DNA from: Strobilurus pachycystidiatus
Lineage: Eukaryota > Basidiomycota > Agaricomycetes > Agaricales > Physalacriaceae
Assembly: GCA_019915135.1 (NCBI GenBank)
Contig: JAHLMK010000001.1
Coordinates: 6,324,001-6,388,000 of the forward strand
DNA length: 64,000 bases
Direction: 5' to 3'
A model generated the notes under the pieces. It was not told where the DNA came from, did not search any database, and was given only the letters and a program-made list of their open reading frames with translations. Shown one piece after another: positions 22,139-32,289 of the stretch. The position numbers and the translations under genes were made by a program. Every line of letters starts with the position of its first letter. The stretch's first letter is position 1.

Positions 22139-24133
22139 TTGGGCTCCGTGCGCGCTGAGGGTGAGTGCGAGCGAGATGAGTGCGCCAGTGTCGGCATCGT
22201 GTTTGAATGTGTGTGATGGTGTGCGAACGTAGGGTGAGAATGCTGTTTTTGTCCGCAGAGAGGCTTACGGATGAGGTGTGGTGTTTGTGTGGACGTATTC
22301 GGATTCAGAATGTGAAAACGCGCCCGATGATGTCTGGTGCGAGCGGCGGCGGGCGAGTGGTGTGTGCGCGCGCAGTGCCGTAAAGATGGGCTCCGTGCGC
22401 GCTGAGGGTGAGTGCGAGCGAGATGAGTGCGCCAGTGTCGGCATCGCGGAGAGGAGCCCGTCGCAGGCATACTATATGCGGGAATGTCTGGCGGCGTTTC
22501 AAAGTTGTCATTGTGCGCGTGCTTAGCAAAAGTGTTGAGTGCGGGTGCAGAATGGGTGATGACAGCCGACGAGTGCTGTGATGGTGGGCGCCGGGTGGTC
22601 GAAATCACAAAGAGAGAGGATAGTGGCCACCGGGTGGTCGAAATCGCAAAAGAAAAAAAGAGAGAGAGAAAGGAAAGAGAGATTTCGATTGAAGAACAGA
22701 AGGCGAGGGCTTGGGTTGCTACTTGTTGCAACCCAAGTGTGGGATGAGGCCGTGCGTCTCAAAGCCGGCGGATGGTTAGAGAGGTCAGGGAACGCAGGTC
22801 GACCTCTGCCTCGGTGGTCTCGGTAACGTCAAAAAAAGAAAGGGCCCGCGCGCGGGGCCTCTGTCTCGGTGTGTATTGTTTGAATGTGTGTGATGGTGTG
22901 CGAACGTAGGGTGAGAATGCTGTTTTTGTCCGCAGAGAGGCTTACGGATGAGGTGTGGTGTTTGTGTGGACGTATTCGGATTCAGAATGTGAAAACGCGC
23001 CCGATGATGTCTGGTGCGAGCGGCGGCGGGCGAGTGGTGTGTGCGCGCGCAGTGCCGTAAAGATGGGCTCCGTGCGCGCTGAGGGTGAGTGCGAGCGAGA
23101 TGAGTGCGCCAGTGTCGGCATCGCGGAGAGGAGCCCGTCGCAGGCATACTATATGCGGGAATGTCTGGCGGCGTTTCAAAGTTGTCATTGTGCGCGTGCT
23201 TAGCAAAAGTGTTGAGTGCGGGTGCAGAATGGGTGATGACAGCCGACGAGTGCTGTGATGGTGGGCGCCGGGTGGTCGAAATCACAAAGAGAGAGGATAG
23301 TGGCCACCGGGTGGTCGAAATCGCAAAAGAAAAAAAGAGAGAGAGAAAGGAAAGAGAGATTTCGATTGAAGAACAGAAGGCGAGGGCTTGGGTTGCTACT
23401 TGTTGCAACCCAAGTGTGGGATGAGGCCGTGCGTCTCAAAGCCGGCGGATGGTTAGAGAGGTCAGGGAACGCAGGTCGACCTCTGCCTCGGTGGTCTCGG
23501 TAACGTCAAAAAAAGAAAGGGCCCGCGCGCGGGGCCTCTGTCTCGGTGTGTATTGTTTGAATGTGTGTGATGGTGTGCGAACGTAGGGTGAGAATGCTGT
23601 TTTTGTCCGCAGAGAGGCTTACGGATGAGGTGTGGTGTTTGTGTGGACGTATTCGGATTCAGAATGTGAAAACGCGCCCGATGATGTCTGGTGCGAGCGG
23701 CGGCGGGCGAGTGGTGTGTGCGCGCGCAGTGCCGTAAAGATGGGCTCCGTGCGCGCTGAGGGTGAGTGCGAGCGAGATGAGTGCGCCAGTGTCGGCATCG
23801 CGGAGAGGAGCCCGTCGCAGGCATACTATATGCGGGAATGTCTGGCGGCGTTTCAAAGTTGTCATTGTGCGCGTGCTTAGCAAAAGTGTTGAGTGCGGGT
23901 GCAGAATGGGTGATGACAGCCGACGAGTGCTGTGATGGTGGGCGCCGGGTGGTCGAAATCACAAAGAGAGAGGATAGTGGCCACCGGGTGGTCGAAATCG
24001 CAAAAGAAAAAAAGAGAGAGAGAAAGGAAAGAGAGATTTCGATTGAAGAACAGAAGGCGAGGGCTTGGGTTGCTACTTGTTGCAACCCAAGTGTGGGATG
24101 AGGCCGTGCGTCTCAAAGCCGGCGGATGGTTAG
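22139..24133. repeat. 677-bp tandem array, left part
   Basis: A fragment of the unit (about 22139-22205) is followed by near-identical 677-bp units beginning about 22206, 22883 and 23560. The last is interrupted at 24133. Each unit contains a GAGA-rich tract, a hairpin CTTGGGTTGC/GCAACCCAAG (22709-22737 in unit 1) and two adjacent 27-bp near-palindromes (22580-22606 and 22619-22645 in unit 1). Repeated open frames on both strands have the same spacing and no family motif, so I do not call them genes. The copies look identical, which points to recent amplification or gene conversion. Confidence 0.9.
24129..24133. repeat. target-site duplication GTTAG, left copy
   Basis: GTTAG directly precedes the element terminus TGTCAGCG. 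The same five bases follow its other end at 30106-30110. The uninterrupted array unit has one GTTAG at this place. Confidence 0.92.
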
Positions 24134-24552
24134 TGTCAGCGTCGGGCCTATTCGTCTATAGCGAGGGCGCACGAGGCAACGACTGGAGAGCGGTGTGAAG
24201 GGTGGTGTATTGAATCCCGGGGGAAAGACAACGGTTCTCTGAAGAACTACTCTACTGACTACTGACTCTTTTATACAGTTCCCGACGCCCGACGCCCGAT
24301 GGGCGCGGGTGCGCCCCTCTGACTCATTCCCGAGTCATCGCACGAGTCATCGCGCCATCCCGCCCGTGATTGGTCGGGAGCGCGCCCTATCCCGCCCGAT
24401 CCCGCTTTCCCGTCGGCCGAGCTCCGCCACCATGTGCTACCGTCGGACGGCCGTCGGATAGATCCCGACGATGGGCGTGATACCGTTGCTCCCGCCCGCG
24501 CAGGCGTCGCCTTCGATCGGCTAGGCGTCGGTGGCGCAGTCAAGTCATGACA
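24134..24552 (-). repeat. LTR at the 3' end of the element (419 bp)
   Basis: Runs TG...CA on both strands, with 5-bp terminal inverted repeats TGTCA/TGACA. A minus-strand TATAAAAG lies at 24275-24268. It carries an extra 12-bp copy of the CGAGTCATCGCA word relative to the other LTR. A purine-rich tract GAAGAGGGGATA on the minus strand (about 24565-24554) is the likely polypurine tract. Confidence 0.93.
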
Positions 24553-27500
24553 ATATCCCCTCTTCAAGGCGCATGTCCCCATGGCGCGAATCTTAGCGCG
24601 ACGCTGCGATCGGGACTGACTCCCTGCTGGTAGAACGTCGGCTACGATCCCTTCGCTCTTCTTATAAGCCCGGAGAAGGGCCGGTGCTTGAATATCCGCT
24701 TCGTACGTCCAAGTGTTCTCCTCTAGGGGGTATCCTTTCCATTTGAGGAGGTATTGGGTCCGTCCACGGAACTTCTTGTGCCCCACGATTTTCTCGACTT
24801 CCCATTGTTCCTCGTCATCCACGATGACGGGATCGGGTCGCGTATAGGTCTGGTGAGGGAATCCTTCGATGTAGGGTCGGAGGTAAACCGTGTTGAAGAC
24901 ATTGTGTATCTTGAACGAGGCAGGGAGTTGAATGCGATACGATGCCTTACCGATCTTCTTCAGGACTTTGAAAGGCCCGTATCGTTTATCGGCGAGCTTC
25001 ATAGAGGGACGATCGATCTTGAGATTGGTGGTCTCGAGAAGTACTTTGTCCCCGACTTTGTAGTCCGGATCCGGTCGTCGTTTCTCGTCGTAAAACCTCT
25101 TCATAGTGGCGGCGGCGGCCGTCAGGGCGGCGCGAGCTTCCTCCCGAGCCCTGTCCAGGCGAGTGACGAACTCGTCCGCACTCTCGTTCCGGGTGGCGGT
25201 GCGGGGTTCCGTGCCTCGAAGCGGGTTGATGCCATACATCAGTTGGAAGGGGGATTTCTTCGTAGACGAGCTGGCTTTGTCGTTATAAGGGAATTCCGCT
25301 TGGGACAGCCAGGATGCCCAGTCGTTTTGTTGGTGATTGGTGAAGACGCGGAGGTACTGTTCCAGTTCCTGATTGATACGTTCCGTCTGTCCGTCTGTCT
25401 GTGGATGGTACGCGGTGGATGCTCGCTGTTTGACGCCAAGTCCTTGGTATAGTGCCGTGGTGAACTGGCCCACGAATTGGCCTCCTCGATCACTGATGAC
25501 ACTTATCGGGAATCCGAAGTCCTTCCAGACGTGATCCTGGAACAGCCTCGCTGCTCCTTCTCCCGTAATGTGAGTGGTGGTGGGCATGAACCTTGCCATC
25601 TTCGTAAATCGGTCGACCACTACCATGATGGAGTCGTATCCGAGGGACTCGGGGAGTTCGACGATTAGGTCGACGCTGATATGCTGCCAGGGCGCCGAGG
25701 GGATCTCGTTAGGTTGCAGTTGTCCGACTTTGAGTTGTCGGGACGATTTGGTCCTCTGACAGTCGAGGCATCCGTTACAATAACGCGCCACGTCTGCGTA
25801 TAGTCCGGGCCACCAATAGTTCCGTAGCACTAACTCCGTGGTTCGGAATCGTCCAGGGTGGCCCGCTATTGCGGTGTCGTGATGTTGCCGCATGATTCGT
25901 TGGCGTAGTGTGCGGTTGGCCGGGACATAGAGTAGTCCTTCTTTGGTAAGGTATCCTCCCTTATCTTCTACGGTCTTCCCGACCATCTTCTTCACTTTCT
26001 CCTCCCACTCGTCCTTCGCGGCGATTATTCGGTCCATAAAGTCGTTCCCTTCGGTGGCGATCGTGACTTCATCCATTGCCCGAATATGGTTATAATCGTC
26101 GATCGAGATCGGCGTGGCGAAGATGCGGCTGAGATATTCCTTTTTGAGTAAAACGGTGTCGCGGTTGTCGTCCGCCCCCCTCTCATGTCCTTGTCGTCTC
26201 GACAAGAGATCGGCCTTTTTGTTCTGCGCCCCCGGGCGGTGAACCAGTGTGAAGTTGTATTCCGCCAGATCGAGTGACCACCGTGCCTGGCGGCGATTAA
26301 GCTTCTTGGCCTGCATGAAAACTTCGAGGTTCTTGTGATCCGTCAGGATGAGGGTTGGTTCCGGAGCTCCGAGAACGTAATGCCTCCAGTCGGCCAGGGC
26401 TCTCATGATGGCCAACATCTCCTTGTCGTGTATGTCGTAGTTCCGCTCCGCGGGACTCAGTGATTTGGACATGAATGCGATGGGGACCGTCTTGCCGTCT
26501 TGCTCCTGGCTTAAGACGCCCCCCGTTGCGAATTCCGATGCGTCCACCTCGATGCGGTAGCGACCCGTTTGTGTTGGAAAGTGCAGGATGGGTTCCGAAG
26601 TGATTCGTTCCTTCAGATCCGCGAAGGCTTCCTCCTCCGCGTCTCCCCATCTCCAGGGGATATCCTTCTTCGAGAGGGAGTGGAGGGGTTTTGCTACCAG
26701 TGCAAACCCCTCGATGAACCGCCGGTAGAAGTTGGCGAATCCGAGGAAGGATTGGACCTCTTTGACGGTTCTGGGTGTGGGCCACGCCCTAACACCCTCG
26801 ACTTTGACAGGATCCATGCGGAACTGTCCGTTCCCCACAATCAATCCCAAGTACTCCACTTCTGATTTCTCGAAATCGCATTTGGATCCTTGTACGCTGA
26901 GATTGTTGTCTTGAAGGATGCGTAGGACCTCCTTCATAACCTGTCGATGTTCATCGATGCCCTCGGTGAACACCAGGATGTCGTCCATGTATACGATCAC
27001 CTTGCCGCGCAAGATCAAATCGTGGAACAGGTCGTTCATCATGGTCTGGAATGTCGCCGGACTATTCGTTAGTCCAAAGAACATGACTAGAGGCTCAAAG
27101 AGTCCTCGGTTGGTGATGAAGGCGGCTTTATGTTCGTCGCCTTCGACGATGCGGACATTGTTGTATCCCCACCGAACGTCCAGTTTAGAAAACAGCTTCG
27201 CGTTTCGTAGTTTGTGAAGGACGTCGGAGAGGAGGGGAAGGGGGTACGAGTTCTTCACCGTCATGGTGTTGAGCTGGCGATAGTCTTGGATGGGGCGAAG
27301 GCGCCCGTCTTTCTTCTTGACGAAGAAGAATGGAGAGGCGTAGGGGGATTTGGAGACGCGGATTCTCCCTGACTGGAGGTGTTCTTCGATGAACTTGTCG
27401 AGTTCCACCTGTTCGGAGGGGGCGAGGGGGTATATCTTCCCCTTGAACTCCGTTGCGTCGGGTTTAAGTTCGATAGCGTGGTCCCACTTCCTACGCTCCG

Positions 27501-28586
27501 GCAACCGATCGAACTCGGTTTTCTCGAACACCCGTCGGAATTCCTCTAAATATTGCGGGGGAACGAGTTCTTCTAAGGGCGCCTCGCCCTTAGCTTTTGC
27601 TTGGTCCCCCGCTAACTGGGTCGATTTAGTGGCGAAAGCGCGGATTCGTTCCGCGTCGAGCTTTCTTTGCCCGTACCGATTCTGCGGGACGTCCCACATC
27701 TTCACGACTAGAATTCGATCTCCCTCCTCGAGATCTTCTTCATCTTCTTCTCGCCATACGCGGCGAGCCTGGCGTCGTTGACACTCTGGCGGACACCTCG
27801 TGAACGCCAGGGTTCCCTTGACCCAGTCGACCTCGGGATTATGCTTTTTCAGCCATTCGTATCCCAGGATAATGTCGACGTCGCCGGTGTTAGTCACTGC
27901 GAACGTGAAAACATCTTCGTGTTCGTTGTCGGTTACGACCCGCAGATCCACGATCTGCTCTATTGACCCGTTATTGTTGGGGGTTCCGTCGACGTTGGAC
28001 ACCGCGATGGGGCGTGGCAGTCGTTGGGTGTCCATTCCTTCGTTTTCGGCGAAGTCTCGATTGACATAGGCTCCGGTAGCTCCGGAGTCGATGAGGGCGA
28101 CCACAGTGAGGGCCTTGCCACTATTCAGGAATTTGAGGGTGATGGGGATTTTCATACAGCGCCCCGGGCGTGTAGATCGAATCCAACGACGAGGTTGTCG
28201 GAATTCCTGGATAGCTGCTTGGGTGTGGCGGGAGTCCAGGCCCAAGATGTCCTGGACCGCCTCCTGGGTGACCTCGGACTCCCTATCAGTCCGAGCGTAT
28301 TTCCGGAGTACTTTGAGAGCTTGGCGGGGGTTAACCTGCATTTCGTGCCAGATGAAAGGGAGGGTCCCGCGGACGTGCTTGATGGGTTTGATCCGCGAAC
28401 TTCCCTTTTTGGCTATTTTGTTCTTTCTTTCACGCGAGGGTTTTGGTTCGTCGAAGTCCATGGGATCGGATTGTTCGTTACTACTGTCACTGGTTTCAAC
28501 AAGTAGACTACTGAATCGATTGGTCCATGGACCCGAGGAAGGGGGACTGGAAGACTCGCTCTTCACTCCAGTCCCGCGCCAAAACC
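24271..28586 (-). CDS. pol polyprotein of the chromovirus (PR-RT-RH-IN-chromodomain)
   Basis: The frame is in -1 relation to gag and has no ATG at its beginning, so expression is probably by frameshifting. Counting from the GTG at 28566 (about 1,431 residues): protease LIDSGATGAYV near residue 160; reverse transcriptase YMDD near 526; RNase H with IEVDAS and LTDHKNLE near 672-750; integrase zinc motif H-H-C-C at about 895-940 ending CLDCQRTKSSR; DDE residues in ISVDLI (966), ISDRGG (1025) and DGQTERINQE (about 1063); a GPY/F module (RYGPFKVLKK, about 1195); and a chromodomain at about 1253-1305 (YLLKWKGYPLEENTW). All key residues are present. Unusually, the frame continues through most of the 3' LTR and its TAA at 24273-24271 lies inside the LTR TATA box. 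Confidence 0.95.
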
Positions 28587-29663
28587 CTGCTCCTGCAGCG
28601 TCTGAGCGAGATCCTCTCGTTCTTCGTTGCTAAGACCTTCTACGAGTCCCTTGACGGATTCGCGTCTCTCCGTGCAATTCCTCGCGAAGTGCCCGGATTT
28701 CCCGCAGTTGTAGCATTTTAACGAGGCCGCGCCTCGCGTTCTGTCAATGCTCATGGGTTCGCCTTTTCCTCCGTAGGTGATTCCGGTGACTGGGGGATTG
28801 TTGATTACTGTCGTAGTACTAGGACGCGGGAAGTTTTTGGAAACGAAGGGGGCAGGGTTCTTGTATCCCTGGGTGGGGGCCGTGCCTCGATTAGCGTCGA
28901 ATCGAGTGGCGAACTTCTTGTACGCATCGTAGGTCTCGGGGATATTCTCCATTTCGGTGATGCGTTCAACCAGAGAGGAGTCCAGCTGGTGGCGTAGGAG
29001 GGAGATGAGGGCATCGTCGTTGAAACCTGTGTCGGCTTTGTACTCTTCGAAGTCGATGAAGAAGGACTGGGCGTCCTGTCCTTTCTTCTGTTTCAATTTC
29101 TTGATCTCCTCCTGGGCGATCGTCTTCGAGTTGGTCCCTCCGAAGGCTCTTTTCAAGGCGTCCTTGAAGTCCGTATAAGTCAGGTATGGCTCCTCTCCTT
29201 TCTCGTAGAGGGCGGTCTGCGTGCTGGCCCATTTGATAACAGCGGGCCCCTCGGTCATGTACGATAGCGCGGCGAACACTCTGTTGCGCGCGGTTTCGTA
29301 GGCTCGAGGTTCGGAGGCGAAGAGGATGTGGAGTTGGGAGAAGAACGGCTCGATGCCGTCCGACTTCCCGCTAAACTTGGCCGGGGTCCCGAAGCGCGCC
29401 TTGGATGCGCGATGTTGCGCGGCTTGCGCCTGTGCTTGGGACGCGGCCAGCTGGACGCCGCTGAGCTCGCTGATACGCTGAAGAAGTTGAGCGTGGAGGT
29501 TCGCCACCTCGTGGCTCCTGTTGATTTCGTCCTGCGCGATGGTAGTGATGCGCTGGTTCAGATTGTCGAGGGCCGTCCCTATGCCACTGAACATGCTATG
29601 CAGCTCTCTCTGCTCGTTGGTGGGCTCGGTGGCCGGGGCCATGGGGGCGTCTTCGGTGCTCAT
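28563..29663 (-). CDS. gag of the chromovirus, 366 residues
   Basis: Structural protein that forms the cytoplasmic particle and binds RNA. The ATG at 29663-29661 starts MSTEDAPMAPATEP. A capsid-type helical region (KFSGKSDGIEPFFSQLHILF and FKDALKRAFGG) is followed by one CCHC zinc knuckle CYNCGKSGHFARNC near residue 320. The stop TGA is at 28565-28563, overlapping pol. The slippery site near its end governs how much pol is made. Confidence 0.93.
   Translation of the reverse strand: MSTEDAPMAPATEPTNEQRELHSMFSGIGTALDNLNQRITTIAQDEINRSHEVANLHAQLLQRISELSGVQLAASQAQAQAAQHRASKARFGTPAKFSGKSDGIEPFFSQLHILFASEPRAYETARNRVFAALSYMTEGPAVIKWASTQTALYEKGEEPYLTYTDFKDALKRAFGGTNSKTIAQEEIKKLKQKKGQDAQSFFIDFEEYKADTGFNDDALISLLRHQLDSSLVERITEMENIPETYDAYKKFATRFDANRGTAPTQGYKNPAPFVSKNFPRPSTTTVINNPPVTGITYGGKGEPMSIDRTRGAASLKCYNCGKSGHFARNCTERRESVKGLVEGLSNEEREDLAQTLQEQGFGAGLE
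28581..28587 (-). promoter_or_regulatory. probable -1 frameshift site GGGTTTT
   Basis: On the minus strand the gag codons read CAG GGT TTT, giving the heptamer G GGT TTT. This is the X XXY YYZ pattern for -1 slippage. It is 16 bases before the gag stop codon, and the pol frame is open across it in the -1 register. No downstream pseudoknot was worked out. Confidence 0.7.
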
Positions 29664-29698
29664 AGTCGTTGGGTCGTCGAAAGGGGAGAGAACCGTAT

Positions 29699-30105
29699 TG
29701 TCAGCGTCGGGCCTATTCGTCTATAGCGAGGGCGCACGAGGCAACGACTGGAGAGCGGTGTGAAGGGTGGTGTATTGAATCCCGGGGGAAAGACAACGGT
29801 TCTCTGAAGAACTACTCTACTGACTACTGACTCTTTTATACAGTTCCCGACGCCCGACGCCCGATGGGCGCGGGTGCGCCCCTCTGACTCATTCCCGAGT
29901 CATCGCGCCATCCCGCCCGTGATTGGTCGGGAGCGCGCCCTATCCCGCCCGATCCCGCTTTCCCGTCGGCCGAGCTCCGCCACCATGTGCTACCGTCGGA
30001 CGGCCGTCGGATAGATCCCGACGATGGGCGTGATACCGTTGCTCCCGCCCGCGCAGGCGTCGCCTTCGATCGGCTAGGCGTCGGTGGCGCAGTCAAGTCA
30101 TGACA
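29699..30105 (-). repeat. LTR at the 5' end of the element (407 bp)
   Basis: Apart from lacking one 12-bp repeat copy it matches the LTR at 24134-24552 throughout. The minus-strand TATAAAAG is at 29840-29833. Downstream on the minus strand, gag starts only 36 bases after the LTR end. No tRNA primer site could be recognised. Confidence 0.93.
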
Positions 30106-31059
30106 GTTAGAGAGGTCAGGGAACGCAGGTCGACCTCTGCCTCGGTGGTCTCGGTAACGTCAAAAAAAGAAAGGGCCCGCGCGCGGGGCCTCTGTCTCGG
30201 TGTGTATTGTTTGAATGTGTGTGATGGTGTGCGAACGTAGGGTGAGAATGCTGTTTTTGTCCGCAGAGAGGCTTACGGATGAGGTGTGGTGTTTGTGTGG
30301 ACGTATTCGGATTCAGAATGTGAAAACGCGCCCGATGATGTCTGGTGCGAGCGGCGGCGGGCGAGTGGTGTGTGCGCGCGCAGTGCCGTAAAGATGGGCT
30401 CCGTGCGCGCTGAGGGTGAGTGCGAGCGAGATGAGTGCGCCAGTGTCGGCATCGCGGAGAGGAGCCCGTCGCAGGCATACTATATGCGGGAATGTCTGGC
30501 GGCGTTTCAAAGTTGTCATTGTGCGCGTGCTTAGCAAAAGTGTTGAGTGCGGGTGCAGAATGGGTGATGACAGCCGACGAGTGCTGTGATGGTGGGCGCC
30601 GGGTGGTCGAAATCACAAAGAGAGAGGATAGTGGCCACCGGGTGGTCGAAATCGCAAAAGAAAAAAAGAGAGAGAGAAAGGAAAGAGAGATTTCGATTGA
30701 AGAACAGAAGGCGAGGGCTTGGGTTGCTACTTGTTGCAACCCAAGTGTGGGATGAGGCCGTGCGTCTCAAAGCCGGCGGATGGTTAGAGAGGTCAGGGAA
30801 CGCAGGTCGACCTCTGCCTCGGTGGTCTCGGTAACGTCAAAAAAAGAAAGGGCCCGCGCGCGGGGCCTCTGTCTCGGTGTGTATTGTTTGAATGTGTGTG
30901 ATGGTGTGCGAACGTAGGGTGAGAATGCTGTTTTTGTCCGCAGAGAGGCTTACGGATGAGGTGTGGTGTTTGTGTGGACGTATTCGGATTCAGAATGTGA
31001 AAACGCGCCCGATGATGTCTGGTGCGAGCGGCGGCGGGCGAGTGGTGTGTGCGCGCGCA
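30106..31059. repeat. 677-bp tandem array, right part
   Basis: The array resumes after GTTAG (30106-30110), completes the interrupted unit, continues through one full unit (about 30214-30890) and ends inside a further partial unit at 31059. There it joins an unrelated sequence starting TGTCATGATG. Confidence 0.9.
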
Positions 31060-32247
31060 TGTCATGATGTGGCCTCACCGTAGATCAAGACCCTCCACTT
31101 TGGTCACACTTTGGCGTCCTGACACTACGGCTACACGAGCCAGCGCCACACCGGAAGATGCCGAGAGATATGTCAAGGGGTTGAGAGTTCGATCCCTTAT
31201 GGCGACAGAACCGGGATCCTGAAGTTCCGCCCTTGTCGGGCTTCCCGCCCTCCTTGACACACTTTGGAGCGGGCACACATGGTGTAAGACACCCCGGGAA
31301 TATACTTAGGCCGCGTGAGTCAGGCGGGAGTCGGTACCCGACCAAACCCGCCTTCCCGACCAATGGGCGGTCATCGATCTGTCGGGCGGTCATCGGGATG
31401 TCGGGATCTCCGTCATCCGCAGCGTCGGACCACTCCCGACGCATCGGGAGTATGTGGTAGAAGCTTCGAGAAGAGGAACGATGAGCAAGCATGGGATTAG
31501 TATAAATACAGAGACAGCGTTGTACTAGCTACTCAGACTTCGTCCTTAACCAGTTTTCCCCCATACAACTCCGTTGGGCACTCTGCACTCTCCGTGGTAG
31601 GACTCACCCACATGTCTCCCTTCGATACCTCCGCCAACGTCGTTGACTCCGACGAGAGAAGGCTCCCCGACGCCACACCTGGGACTAGGTCCGGCGGTGA
31701 GCCTCGTACCTTGGGATTAGGTTCCTACGGTATCACAGTCTCTGGCGAGATGGATGTGCGACCATCGAGGGCCCCTATGACTGGTACAGTACGACCAGTC
31801 AAGCACAATACGAGGATGTACGTGGTACGCTCGCAGGAAAGCTATGAGTTGACTACAGGGATAGTCTCTCATGAGCGAGTCCTTGTCACGGCGGGGTCAG
31901 GTCGTAACAATAGGACGAAGTCTCCATACTGCCCACGTACCACTGCATCGAAACCTCCCCCCTCCCCCGGCGTTGGGGTAACGCCTCCAATCACCACAAC
32001 CTCCGACACTATCCCCCCCCTTGTACGAGCTCGCAGAACCGAACATCGAGTACTCTCCCTCCTTAGGGAGTTGGCCATCCACATCGCGGAATTCAAACCA
32101 ACAGTACGATCAGGTCCTACTCAATACCGGAGCCTTCTGGGCAGAGCTGCATGGGTCATAGACGTGGTCTATAGGTTGCTGGGACTAGAGGAAGACTGGG
32201 TTCTTCTTCGGTCTCTGGTGAACGGACATATCCCCTATCCCTCTTGA
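31060..32247 (+). mobile_element. probable truncated LTR retrotransposon (5' LTR plus partial gag-like frame)
   Basis: The junction at 31060 begins TGTCATGATGTGG, a TG-type LTR start cutting into the array. TATAAATA occurs near 31501, and an ATG-led frame follows at about 31612-32247 (MSPFDTSANVV..., ending VNGHIPYPS). That frame has a proline/serine-rich middle and a helical end (HRVLSLLRELAIHIAEF), compatible with a short or truncated gag. No pol or second LTR is present, and the minisatellite starts about 40 bp later. The LTR right boundary could not be defined. Confidence 0.35.
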
Positions 32248-32289
32248 AACGGAAGTGGAGGGCTCCAATTCAAACCAAAATTTTGTTTT

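Larger units (their letters stand above)
24134..30105 (-). mobile_element. Ty3/gypsy chromovirus, complete and young
   Basis: The element has two LTRs, gag, and pol with a C-terminal chromodomain, and is flanked by GTTAG duplications. It is 5,972 bp long and is transcribed on the minus strand. It interrupts the 677-bp array. Removing it plus one duplication restores the period exactly (30286 minus 23632 equals 677 plus 5,977). The two LTRs differ only by one 12-bp tandem duplication, so the insertion is recent. The chromodomain probably steers integration to histone-marked heterochromatin, which would fit an insertion in satellite-like DNA. Confidence 0.95.

Noticed and set aside
22132..31065. 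Repeated open frames of 74-207 codons in each 677-bp unit
   Set aside because: They recur on both strands with the unit period, have no family motif, and are explained by the tandem repeat itself.
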